From: Cephalotrichum gorgonifer
Taxonomy: Eukaryota; Ascomycota; Sordariomycetes; Microascales; Microascaceae
Assembly: GCA_900312665.1 (NCBI GenBank)
Contig: ONZQ02000016.1
Span: 843,361 to 907,360, forward strand
Reading direction: 5' to 3'
DNA length: 64,000 nt
In this document: positions 23,945-35,046 of the stretch, piece after piece
How the letters are laid out: the number at the start of each line of letters is the position of its first letter
How positions within the stretch are numbered: position 1 is the first letter of the stretch
Made by a program: the position numbers and the translations under genes
Notes under the pieces: model-generated
Told to the model about the DNA's origin: nothing
Seen by the model: only the letters and a program-made list of their open reading frames with translations
The model's database searches: none

Positions 23945-25190
23945 AGGAGCGGCAGACGGGCGGTATATAGTATCGGCTACGAGGACCTTTGGCCTAGTCA
24001 ACAAATGAGAGGGTTCTTACAATAAGTTAACTTATATCACCGGGGCTGGTTTACTCGAAAGGGAAGAGCTGCCCGATGCAAGGTACCACTCCAGGCGGGC
24101 CGAGACGGTTTCCCGGTCCAAGCCTCCCGTTCGGTGTTGATGTCTGTGATACTACTCGTACAACCTTGAAGTATGCAGGATCCATTACCCCCACCTCAGT
24201 TTTTGTTGAGGACGCCCCGCTTGCTATTGATTGATATCGACCGATGTACTCGTAGATCCGAACGTTTCTCAAGTTCGGGTGCCTCAACAACCTCGGCCTA
24301 GAATACGAGTACGGGTAAGCTTGTTTATTTTATTCTACTTTGGAATTCTAGAATACGCTAACATAAAAATATTTTGCATGTGAATCGGCGGGGTCTCGGG
24401 CTCCACTCCGTCCGCGGGGCGCTAATTACGGGTACATGTGTACCTGTTGGCTTCTAGAGCTTCCGGATTCACCGGAGCGGTGGCGTCGCGGAGCTGGAGG
24501 TGAGGGTTGCGCGAGGCGAGCGCAAAAGAAAATCTGAGGGAACGAGTTCCCGTGTATCAACGTACGAGGTGGAACGGGACACGTACAAGTAAAGGTCGCT
24601 TCTCAATTGGACGGGGCGGGTGAAGGATCGAGTTCCTTCCTACTCTGTGGTCGCGTTCCATATAATGAGTTCAAAAGGCAGGACGACCGTCGTTCAATGT
24701 TCACACCCACACGAAGCTTACCAAGCCCACCAGTACGTACTACATTATAAGGATCCACCCATCCATTTGGGCCAATCACGGCGGTTACCCTTAATTTTTG
24801 GGGGCGCGACGCTAGTATTTTTACAAGTAAACTGCCCCTGGCGAGCTCGCGTCGTTGAATACCCTAGTAACAAAAGTAAGCCGAGGCTCGGGATTCGCGT
24901 CCTTCGCTGACATCATGACGGACTGTGTTCCTGGCAACTAAGTTTTCGACAGACTGCGCGAATCCCGAGACTTGCGGACATAAGGATATATATAGTATAC
25001 AAGTATATATATATCCTCGCTCTCGATCCCGCTCCCCGTATGGCCCACGGCTAACGCCCCTCGCCGATTATCTTGCGCTTCCGCCTCATCCGCTGTCGCC
25101 CTATCGCCTGCCCATTTGGGTCAGCTCGCGAACGAACGACATTTTTCAAGAAGGAGCCCCATCATCCGCTCCCCCGACCAGAGTTGAACC
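23945..25190. other. intergenic, motif-rich, no gene seen
   Basis: This lies between the MFS gene and the THEM6-like gene. It holds six copies of the TACGAGTA/TACAAGTA-type 8-mers (near 24157, 24243, 24300, 24582, 24826 and 24998) and TA-rich steps near 24985-25013, just ahead of the downstream gene. No coding signal is seen. Confidence 0.5.
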
Positions 25191-26338
25191 ATGACCGAGG
25201 CGAAGAGACCGGCGGCGAAGCCGTCGGCGTCGTCCAAGATTGGGTTTTGGCTCATGGTGCCCATCATCGGCCCCATCGCGGCGGCGGGCGCAGGTTATGC
25301 GGCATGGAAGACCAATTGGCAGCTGTTGCTTAAGGAATTCTTCACGGGGCCAGGCCGCCTCTCACGGATCCTTCTGCTACTATTCACGGTACTCAACTGG
25401 AAGAACATGCCCTTTGCATGGACCGTATGTATCCCCCCTCCCCCGGGAATCCGGTCCCACGGTTCCGTTCTTCTGGGATCGACTCTGACTTTGTGTGTGA
25501 CCTCGCTCAGGCCCGAATCTTCTACCCCATCTATTACCACCACTACCTGCGCCGTGCTCCCAAGCTTGGCCCCCGGGCCCTCTTCGCACCTGTCATATCC
25601 GAGTCTTTCGTTTCTCTCCTCGAGACCGACTATAACATCCACAAGTCCAACTCGACCTACTTCGCCGACCTCGACGTCAGCCGGACCCATCTCCTCTCTT
25701 ATATCTGTGGCGCCGGTTTCCGCGCCGTCTCCAGCAACCTTACAAACCAAATCGTGCTGGACCCCACCACGAAGCAGCCCCCCAAGGGCTCGTTCGGCAT
25801 CATGCTAGGGAGCGTCCATTGTTCCTTCCACAAGGAGATCCCACCCTACAGGGGCTACGAGATGTGGAGCCGCGTCCTGTCCTTTGATAGGAAGTGGGTG
25901 TACATCGTCACGCACATCGTCCCCAAGGGCCTCGGCCGGCCCACGGAGTGGCTGGACCCCAAGTTCAAGAAGCTCAACCGCTCGTCAGGCAAGGAGCCCG
26001 TCAAGGACTGGGAAAAGAAGGTATTCGCCACGGCCATCAGCAAGTACGTCTTCAAGCTCGGGAGGCTCACCGTCCACCCGGCCGTTGTTCTCGGCGAGAG
26101 CGGGCTACTCCCGGAGCGGCCCGGCGGATGGCTCGTCGACGATGCGTCCCCGGTCGAGGATCTGCCGGACTACGACCTGTTCTCGTCGATCGAGGAGAGC
26201 GAGTGGGACTGGCAGAGGGTTGAGCAGCGCCGGAGGGCTGGGATGAAGTACGCGGAGAAGTTCCAAGCGCTGGACCAGCTCCAGAAGATGTTCGACGGCG
26301 GTCAGGGGCCCATCGTGGGGCGATTCGGACCGGGTTAA
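25191..26338 (+). CDS. THEM6-like 4HBT_2 hotdog-fold protein (putative acyl-CoA thioesterase relative)
   Basis: Two exons are seen, 25191-25424 and 25511-26338, with donor GTATGT and acceptor CTCAG, giving 353 aa. The N-terminus has one hydrophobic membrane segment (about residues 16-39) and a second moderately hydrophobic stretch (about 58-75). A hotdog-like region follows (about 95-270), with NIHKSNSTYFADLDVSR matching the family's N-K-Y-F-D-D-R pattern. A charged tail ends IVGRFGPG. Fungal members are often mislabelled capsule polysaccharide biosynthesis proteins, but nothing in the sequence supports that. Relatives such as human THEM6 sit in the ER membrane. Thioesterase activity here is only inferred. 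Confidence 0.85.
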
Positions 26339-26780
26339 AACGGTTGGCTCTTCGAAAAAGAAGGGATGGATGGCATGGGTTGATTTTACGGCGCACATTG
26401 GTACGTACGGTACTGTCTTAGAATGGGAGGTAGAAGTATTGGGGTAGAAGGCTATTGGGTAAGAGCATCATTCACCCGAGCATTATTCACTAGACTTGGA
26501 GGAGAGGGGGAGCTAGGCGCGGAAGAAGGCTTTACTTCATATTAATCAATAGAAATAGACAAAGAGCCCGTTTCCACATAACCAACATTGTCCTACATTT
26601 TTCTTCCTAATTATATACAACCATGCCATTACCTAGCCTCGCCATATATCCCACACGGGAGAGGGCCCAACCTGGGCCCAACATCCCTTATTAGAGTTCG
26701 ACACCGGGGGCGGAGCCATTATTACTCGTGCCGACAAGAAGGTTTACCCTGCGTTCGGCAAGATAGAGGAAGTCGCTCGC
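26339..26780. other. convergent intergenic, 3' flanks
   Basis: This stretch lies between the 3' ends of the THEM6-like gene (plus) and the CFEM gene (minus). It is AT-rich with likely polyadenylation signals on both strands (for example near 26535-26570). No gene is seen. Confidence 0.5.
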
Positions 26781-27467
26781 TTAGAAGACGTAGGCCACGG
26801 CAGCAGCCGCAACACCGGCCCACGCGAAGCCGCCGAGCTTGTTGCCAGCGTTTCCGTCACCACCGGCGGAATCACCCGATCCCTCACCGTCCGAACCGCT
26901 GTCGCTGCCGCCCGAGGCATCCGGAGCACCGGATTCCGTGGGGGTGGCATCGGCATCACCGTCGCTCGAGGTGGTAGACGCGCTGTCAGTCGCGGTAGTG
27001 GCCTCTCCGTCAGTCGCGGTAGCAGTGGCGTCTCCGCTCTCGGTAGGCTTGGCGTCCGTAGCAGTGGGGGTAGCCGAGTCGGTGGAGTCGTCGCTGCCAC
27101 CGCCGGCGGCGACAGCCGCGCAGAGCTCCGCGCCGACCTTCAGGGCGGCTTTATGTGTGTTAGTCACGGTCTAAGGGCGGGGGAGGCTGGTGAGGGGAGG
27201 CTATTGGGATGGGAACGTACTGGCAAGCTCAGAACCACTGCACTTCTTGTCGGCATCGAGGCCGAGCTGGCACTTAGTCGCCTCGGCGGTGACGGTCTCC
27301 ATGTTCTTGCATTCGCAAGCGAAGTCACCCGTAGCGCACCCCTGAGCGGCGGCCGCGGACTGGATACAGGCCAGGGCACACTTGGGCATCTTGTTGAGGA
27401 TGTCCTCCGGGGACTGGGCCGCGACGGTGGCGGCCAGGACGGCGAGGATGGGGGCGAAGGACTTCAT
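26781..27467 (-). CDS. CFEM-domain GPI-anchored cell-wall protein
   Basis: Two exons are seen, 27467-27221 and 27148-26781, with donor GTACGT and acceptor AAAG, giving 204 aa. The sequence shows a signal peptide (about residues 1-17, ending VAAQ) and one CFEM domain (about 18-95) with the full eight cysteines. The domain includes the GDFACEC core, whose Asp is the usual axial haem ligand. A Ser/Thr/Ala/Asp-rich stalk and a hydrophobic C-terminal tail preceded by small residues (GNAGNK region) fit GPI attachment. CFEM proteins of this form act at the cell wall or membrane in haem/iron acquisition, adhesion or host interaction. The specific role is unknown. The stalk contains imperfect ATATDGEATTATDS-type repeats. 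Confidence 0.9.
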
Positions 27468-30400
27468 TGTGTCGGAGAGGTTGGGTGGGTGGTTTTAGGT
27501 TGCTTGGGAGTTGACCGGATGGGGGTTGTAGATGGTATATGGAGTGGAATGTTGCAACTAGGAGGAAGGGAAGACAGCTCGACCGGCAGGAAAGAAGGGG
27601 TGGGGGGGCCTTTAATACCTGCACCTTGGAGGAGAGCTACTTGCATGCGACGAGGCGAAGGGGGGAGTGGAACGCCACCGGGAGGAGGTAGGCCTGGGCG
27701 GCAGTAGTGCTCCGTTCTCCCCGGCTTGCGAAGCTAACCCTCTCGTGCCAGGAACCCACGGACGATGGTGTCCATTACGTACCACACCCTCCCATTCTCG
27801 GTGGATGCGCAATATAGTACACTAATAATATGCAGGGCTCAAAGAAGGAGGTGAGCATCGCCGTTCATCCCATCCACTCCGTACGTACCTGTACGAATCC
27901 AAGGAACCTGCAGGCGGCTTGCGGATACCACATCGTATCCAACAAGCAGGGCATAACACCCCATGGATGCATACTAGTACTCGTACTAACTATCAGCTAG
28001 AGACCAAGAACGAAATGTCAAGTGAAAAGTCTGGGGATAGGCGTCGAACGAGTGGCGGCGCTGCCTCGGCATGAAGGCATGACCCCGTGCGCCTGGCCAC
28101 TAACACGCTCGAGATGCGACTTCTCGGGTACCCGGCATGGAGTAGCCCCGAGCTGCTGAAATTGCAGCCCCGTAGTATTGAGACGCTATCCCGTGGGAGT
28201 ACTGGGCTTGTACACCGGTACCTGGCCAATTTGCTTCTGATCATGGCAATTATGGATCTAGGTGAAGCCATGTGGTGTCGGATAACTTCCTTGAACAGGA
28301 CCAGTCTCCATTCAATGCAGCCTCATGCAGCCATTATCCCTGCGCTATGGACGGAGTAGTCTCCCCGAAGGGGGCTAGTGGCGATTCCCTCCAGCTTTTA
28401 GTATGCGGGGAATGGCGCTTGGAACAGGTACGATGTGATTTGATGTATTGGCACCGTACTTGCATTTGTCCTCGTTCGAGGTCTCTCCTTCTCGTCGAAG
28501 TGCTTGGTAGCGTGTGCTCAACCCCTTCCTTTCGCCATGAGCACCTCCTTCCCTCTTGAACTATACTTGCAAAGTACCAGGCCATCACCCAGGCATACAA
28601 GTATTTGCGTCGTACAAGTAATACAACTTTTATACAGCTCTGTAATGCAGGCTAACGGATATATTACTTCCCGCCCTGCAGGTTGGGTCCATGCAACCAG
28701 TCCATGATTATTACTGAACACCTTCCTGCGAGTGGGTGACAAAAGCTACAGCTTCCACCTTCAGCTACGAGTACGTACTCTGAACGAACTTATGTTTTGA
28801 TGCCAGTCATTGTACTTCTCAGCTGTCGACCTGGACACGCCCAGAATCCGCCTCATTGTGCCCCAAAAGGATGATCTCTTAATACCAAGGGAGCCTCATG
28901 GGGCATCGAAGCCTTGTTAGAGATCCGTAACTCGAGAATTCGCAATCCTGCGATGCTGGTAGAGTTTCAGAAGGAGCTCGCTTGGGCGGCTTTTGCTCTT
29001 GGCCATATCTCGGCATTCCAGCCCAGTCGCGCAGACTGGGCCTACGAGCTAGCCCACGTCCAACGGAGGCGCGGCGTGAGAAGACATCATCTAACTACTA
29101 TCAGCTTTATGTGGTACTGCACCATTAGATGTTTTATAATCCGGCCGCCGTGAGCGGAGAGCAATAGACAGGACGCATGTGGGTCCCTGGCACTTGGCAC
29201 TGGGGGCTTGTTTCGACGTTGTAGAGAGCATTGTGCCACAATACACGTCGGTCGATCTCCCTCGTAGACCTTTCCTCGATCGTCTACCGGACCCTGGCTA
29301 GATGGTTATACTCGTAATCTTGGGGAGATGAAGCAAGACTTAGAGTCATAGGGAGGAGTAATACCTGGCAAACGCATTGATGGGACCTAGCGAGTAATAG
29401 GAGACCCGCAAATTCCCCGTGTGTCCGCATGACAACTCCATTGGTGCTAGTAGTGTTTGTCAATGGTATGGTCGCTGTTGCACTACCACACTTGGAAGCG
29501 AACACCCGTCGATCCTTGCGGCGTAATACTAGTAATTGTTTACTTGAAGTAATTTCAGGGCTGGTACCTTACAAGTAACAATAGTCCCATGCTGGACGAC
29601 TAGTTATTATAGTAGGTACTTTTGTGCCTGATGTGAGAGTACCCTCCAGTGCTACATAATGCCACCCTCGTCCTCCAGCTCCCCGCCCCAGCGTGGATCA
29701 GTAATAGGTACTTGTGTGTTGTGCTATGATGAGTACGTACCCCCTCCGTCGTTCTGGTCTCCCGACAGGGCAATGACGTCTTCATCTCCATTCTGATCTT
29801 GACCTCCTCCCTTTCTGAGCTACGCACCCACTCGTGCCGCTGAGCTGTTGACAACCAACCTTGCTTTGTGTATGCTGTGCAACCATATCCAACGTCGTCA
29901 TTCGCTGATGCTACAGCAATCGAGGCCCGACTATTGCCACATTGTCATCTTCCCGAGTTTCGACACCACCCAGTATTCGTAGGCTGCCCGTCGCCTTGGG
30001 CCGCCACCCCCGCTTGATCAACTCGTCCCTACGAGCTTTTTTTTTGGCCCCAGAAAATGACGGTGTGATGATATCTTGCATTTTGTGGAGAGGGACCAGA
30101 CCTATCCAACACCTAAATGTAACAGGAACCCCAATCCACCCTAACTTCCGCCGCCTTACTATACAGCTGGGTCTTGATGCGGGGTTGAGACAGCCCTACA
30201 CTATAAAGTACATAGTAGTCGGGATACATCTTGTCTACGTCAGTGAAGTTCAGCGACGAATTCCAAAGGTCGAATTACAAATCACTGCAGGTTTTAGTCA
30301 GAAGTATCGACATGGTGTTATCACCATGTGCGGGGTTCGCAGGGTGCTTAATGTTGCCATACTTGAGATGATTCTTGAACCCGTCTGAACCAATAAGTAC

Positions 30401-30563
30401 GAGTACTTGTAAGAGACAGACTTGATATCCAGGCTTGGTCCATCGCGATCACTTACCGTCGCCAGCTTGCATCATTGCATGACTCGCGAGCCAACCGCCT
30501 ACTACACACCACAATACAACATAGCGCATACAACGTGCCACATACCACACCACACATCGCACC
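27468..30563. other. 3.1 kb intergenic, no gene seen
   Basis: This is the divergent promoter region of the CFEM gene (minus) and the 5-oxoprolinase gene (plus). It contains about nine of the TAC(GA/AA)GTA-type 8-mers, including the composite GTACGAGTACTTGTA near 30398. An ORF at 29942-30388 (148 codons) lacks codon bias and any recognisable domain. Just before the oxoprolinase ATG there is a CA-rich leader (about 30500-30563). Confidence 0.5.
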
Positions 30564-33500
30564 ATGGGCTCGGTAGATGCGGAGGTGAACGACCGCAGCG
30601 TCCGGATTGCCATTGACAGGGGTGGTACATTTACTGACTGTGTCGGTGAGCGGAATGGCGAGACCATCATCCTGAAGTTGCTATCCGAGGACCCCGATAA
30701 CTACGAAGATGCCCCCCTCGAAGGAATCCGCCGCATCATGTCCCAGTTCTTGGGCAAGGATATCCCGCGGGGTGAGGCCTTGGACACATCCTTGATAGCC
30801 TCAATCCGTATGGGCACCACCGTCGCCACCAACGCCCTGCTCGAGCGCAAGGGCGAGAGGATGGCTCTCGTTGTAACCAGGGGGTTTGGAGACTGCCTCG
30901 TCATCGGAAACCAAAGCCGCCCCAGGATCTTTGATCTTGCCATCCATAAGCCGGATGTCCTATATTCGACCGTGGTTGAGGTGGACGAGCGAGTCACCCT
31001 AGAGGATTATGCCGAGGACCCTGAAAGGACTGTTAGTAAGGCCCAGGTCAAGGCCGGCTCATCTGAAGCACAAGCCGAGACCCTCGTGGAAGGTCTGTCC
31101 GGTGAGACTATCCGCATACTGAAGAGACCAGCCGAAGAGGAGGTGAGGGGGAAGCTACAGGAAGTATATGACTCCGGCATCCGGAGCATCGCCGTCTGCC
31201 TTTTGCACGGCTATACCTTCCCCACCCACGAGGCTCTCGTCGGTCGCCTGGCACAGGAAATAGGATTCGAACACATCTCCCTGAGTCACGAACTGATGCC
31301 CATGATAAAACTGGTTCCAAGGGCAACGTCGGTGTGCGCAGACGCATACCTGACCCCAACTATTAGGAGGTACATCGAGGGCTTCCAACGTGGCTTCGAG
31401 GGGTCGCTAGGGGTAAAGAGCGACTCCGAAAGTAAGGGAGCTAGGTGCGAATTCATGCAGAGCGACGGTGGCCTTGTAGACGTGGACAAGTTTACCGGAC
31501 TGAAGGCTATCCTGTCAGGTCCGGCCGGTGGAGTTGTAGGGTATGCCATCACATCCTATGATGAAGCAACAAAGATACCTGTAATTGGGTTCGACATGGT
31601 AGGACACTTCCTTCCTGCTGGCGTGGGCATTATATTTTTGGTCACTAACTGCTGATGTAGGGGGGTACGACATACTATTCCACATTCTAACCCGTAACCA
31701 ACTAACTGAGCATGTAGGTACAAGTACGGACGTGTCTCGGTACGGCGAAGGCCGCTATGAACACGTCTTTGAGACGACAACAGCCGGTGTGACCATACAA
31801 TCACCTCAGCTCGACATAAACACTGTGGCCGCGGGGGGCGGCTCCATGTTGTTCTGGAAAAACGGCCTCTTTGTCGTCGGTCCGGAGAGCGCAGGTGCCC
31901 ATCCGGGGCCGGCCTGCTACCGGAAAGGAGGCCCGGCGACGGTGACAGATGCTAATCTCTACCTGGGACGTCTCTTGCCCGAGTTCTTCCCGAAGATATT
32001 TGGCGAGAATGAGGATGAGAGCCTGGATGTGGAAGCAAGCGCGAGAGTCCTCGAGGAGCTAGCGGACCAGGTAAATCGCGAGTCAGGGAGGAGCATGACC
32101 GTTGACGAGGTCGCCTTTGGCTTCCTCGCGGTAGCGAACGAGGCAATGACCAGACCCATCCGGTCGATTACGGAGGCCAAGGGGCATGACTCGTCTAAGC
32201 ATCGGCTAGCTACTTTCGGCGGAGCTGGCGGGCAGCACGCCGTCGCTATCGCTGAAGCTCTTGGTATCCACCAGATCCTGATACACAGGTACTCGTCCGT
32301 TCTGTCAGCCTATGGCATGGCCTTGGCAGATGTGGTAGACGAACGGCAGGAGCCGGAATCTTCCGTCTGGCAGGACGATGGGAAAGTAGTCGACGACTTG
32401 AAGGTAAAGATGGAGAAGCTCAGAGATGCGTCTCGTGAGGCCTTGGGAGGCCAAGGATTCGGTGACGACGACATTGAGTTTGAGGAGTATCTCAACATGA
32501 GGTATCGCGGCACTGAGTCCGCTCTTATGATAGTCAACCCGAAGTCGCGGGGACCGAATGAGAAGCTTGACGGGTCCAACTGGGCCTTTGGAAAGGCATT
32601 CGTTGACCAGCATCAGTACGAGTTTGGCTTTACGTTGGATGACCGAGACATTATCATCGACGACGTCCGTGTCCGAGCTATTGGCAAGAGCTACCGAAAC
32701 CCTGGCGAGACTGTGGACCAGCAACTACAGGCCCTCAAACGCCGAACCATCGATAGCAGCAAGATCCACGCCCGGCAAGAAGTGTACTTTGATGGGAGTC
32801 GCCTGGATACGCCGATTTATAAATTGTCGGACCTTGCGGTCGGTGACGAGGCCCAGGGCCCTGCTATGTTGGCCGATGGAACGCAGACCATAGTGGTGCC
32901 CCCAAGGGCCAAAGCGGTCGTGCTGAAGACTCACGTTGTCATCGACGTCGAGAAGGATGCTATCAAGGATGAGTTAGTGGTTCCACGCCGAATAGATATT
33001 GCATCGCCGAATCAGTACTGACAAACAATAGGAGCCAGAATCAGGATCAGACGATCGACCCCATCATGCTGAGTATCTTTGGCCATCGGTTCATGGCAAT
33101 CGCGGAGCAGATGGGGCGCGCGCTACAGAAAACCAGCGTGAGTACTAACGTCAAGGAACGCCTGGACTTCTCGTGCGCCATATTCGACGCGGAAGGTGGC
33201 CTCGTGGCCAACGCCCCCCACCTGCCTGTCCACCTGGGCTCCATGTCGACGTGTGTGAGGCTCCAGGCTGGGATCTGGAAGGGACGCCTTGAAAAGGGCG
33301 ATGTCATCATATCAAATCACCCTTCGTATGGCGGCACGCATCTCCCGGACGTTACGCTCATCATGCCGGCCTTCAACGCTGCGGGCGACAAGATCCTGTT
33401 CTACGCTGCCTCGAGGGCCCACCACGCTGATATCGGGGGCATATCCGCAGGGAGCATGCCGCCCCATTCGCGGGAGCTGTATCAGGAGGGGGCGGCCGTC

Positions 33501-34787
33501 AAAAGCGAGAAGCTTGTTAGTCGGGGGCGGTTCGACGAGGAGATGATTATCGAACTGTTTTACCGGGAGCCGGCCAGACACCCAGGGTCTAGTGGGACCC
33601 GGTGCCTTGCGGACAACTTGAACGACCTTCGGGCACAGGTCTCAGCGAACAAGAAGGGAATATCACTCATCGAGACGCTGATTGGGGAGTACGGGGAGGG
33701 GACGGTCCAGTTCTACATGCACGGCATCCAGAACAACGCCGAGCAGTGTGTTCGGGAGCTGCTGAAGGAGATGCACCATAGGTTCGCTGGGAAGGACTTG
33801 TCTGCTATCGACTACATGGATGATGGAACCCCCATCCAGCTGAAGATCAGGATCGACCCAGACAAGGGAGAGGCTACCTTCGATTTTGAGGGGACCGGCC
33901 CCGAGGTATACGGTAATATTAACGCACCCGAGGCTGTTACCTACAGTGCCATCATATACTGCCTCCGCTGTATGATATCGGAGGACATCCCACTCAACCA
34001 AGGATGCCTCAAGCCGATCAAGGTCAAGATCCCGCCTAGGTCACTTCTGTCCCCATCCGACGGTGCGGCCGTCGTAGGGGGCAATGTTCTAACAAGCCAG
34101 AGAGTCACGGACGTGATATTCAAGGCCTTCCAGGCCTGCGCAGCCAGCCAGGGCGACTGCAACAACCTCACCTTTGGCTTCGGCGGGAATGTCAGCGGCG
34201 AGGAGGAGGTCAAGGGATTCGGATACTACGAGACGATCGCCGGCGGGAGCGGAGCCGGGCGGGACTGGGAGGGGACGAGCGGTGTGCACACACACATGAC
34301 CAACACGCGGATCACGGACTCGGAGGTGTTCGAGCGGCGCTACCCGGTCATACTAAGGGAGTTCTCTATCCGGAAAGGTTCAGGGGGTGCCGGCCAGCAC
34401 CACGGCGGCGACGGGGTCATCCGCGACATCGAGTTCCGTATCCCCGTCCAGGCGTCCATCCTCAGCGAGCGACGCGTATTCAGGCCGTATGGGCTCGCGG
34501 GCGGCGGCGATGGGCAAGCCGGCCAAAACGTGTGGGTGAGGAGAGTACCTAAGCCGGACGCGGCCGGGGAGGGGGCGAAGGAGGAATACGAACAGAGGTT
34601 CTGCAACCTCGGCTCGAAGAACTCGGCGCCGATGAATGCTGGCGATAGGATTATCATCCGCACGCCGGGCGGTGGTGGGTGGGGGGAGGTCGGGACTGAG
34701 AAGGCCATTAGATCCTTGGTCGACCCGACGGAGAGATGGAGCAAGGGCAGCCACGGGAATAGGGATGATCTGGCCCTCCAGGCGTAG
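30564..34787 (+). CDS. OXP1: 5-oxoprolinase (ATP-hydrolysing), fused HyuA-HyuB type
   Basis: This enzyme hydrolyses 5-oxoproline to glutamate with ATP in the gamma-glutamyl (glutathione) cycle, in the cytosol. The exons are 30564-31598, a 4-nt exon at 31661-31664, 31718-32972 and 33032-34787, giving 1349 aa, near the usual length of about 1300. The HyuA half has [14 protein letters not shown] near the N-terminus and the conserved [13 protein letters not shown]. The second glycine pair exists only if the microexon is included. The linker intron is 59 nt (donor GTTAGT, branch TACTGAC, acceptor ATAG) and removes an in-frame stop. It joins HyuA directly to the HyuB start [14 protein letters not shown]. 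The HyuB half has [23 protein letters not shown] and a C-terminal TPGGGGWG. All expected motifs are present. Confidence 0.95.
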
Positions 34788-34979
34788 ACCTCCTCTCCGG
34801 GATGCATATTATAATATCTACTGCAAGAGCGATTTCTGGCGAGCAGTGATCGACCCGGCGGAGAGATGGAGTAAGGGTAGCCACGCGAATAGGGAGTATC
34901 TGGCTCTTCAGGCGTAGACCTCCTCCCCAGATGCATATGACAATATCCACTGTAAGAGCGATTTCTGGCGAGCAGCGAT
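34721..34979. repeat. 130-bp direct tandem repeat duplicating the 3' end of the 5-oxoprolinase gene
   Basis: Copy 1 (34721-34850) contains the last 22 codons, the stop and about 60 bp of 3' flank. Copy 2 (34851-34979) repeats it at roughly 88-90% identity by eye, and a third copy begins at 34980 and breaks off after about 8 bp. Many differences are C/T transitions. The 130-bp period is not a multiple of three, and copy 2 lies after the stop, so its pseudo-terminus ending in LALQA is not part of the protein. Confidence 0.9.
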
Positions 34980-34988
34980 CGACCTGGA

Positions 34989-35046
34989 TCATGTCCTCGG
35001 CACCCAGATATGGTCAACCCGGGTCATATTCTCGGCACCCAGATAT
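34989..35046. repeat. 35-bp-period direct repeat
   Basis: A 23-bp unit containing CTCGGCACCCAGATAT occurs at 34989-35011 and again at 35024-35046 with two or three mismatches. It sits immediately downstream of the 130-bp repeats. Confidence 0.85.

Noticed and set aside
21802..26338. secondary-metabolite cluster around the MFS permease
   Set aside because: No PKS, NRPS, terpene synthase, P450 or pathway regulator is nearby, and the neighbours are unrelated housekeeping-type genes.
29942..30388. 148-codon plus-strand ORF upstream of 5-oxoprolinase
   Set aside because: Third-position composition is random and no motif is recognised.
32973..33031. frameshift or premature stop splitting 5-oxoprolinase
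   Set aside because: The stop lies inside the predicted intron and disappears on splicing.
33066..34787. HyuB half as a separate gene starting at 33066
   Set aside because: A 59-nt intron with a perfect branch point joins it in frame to the HyuA half, as in all fungal 5-oxoprolinases.
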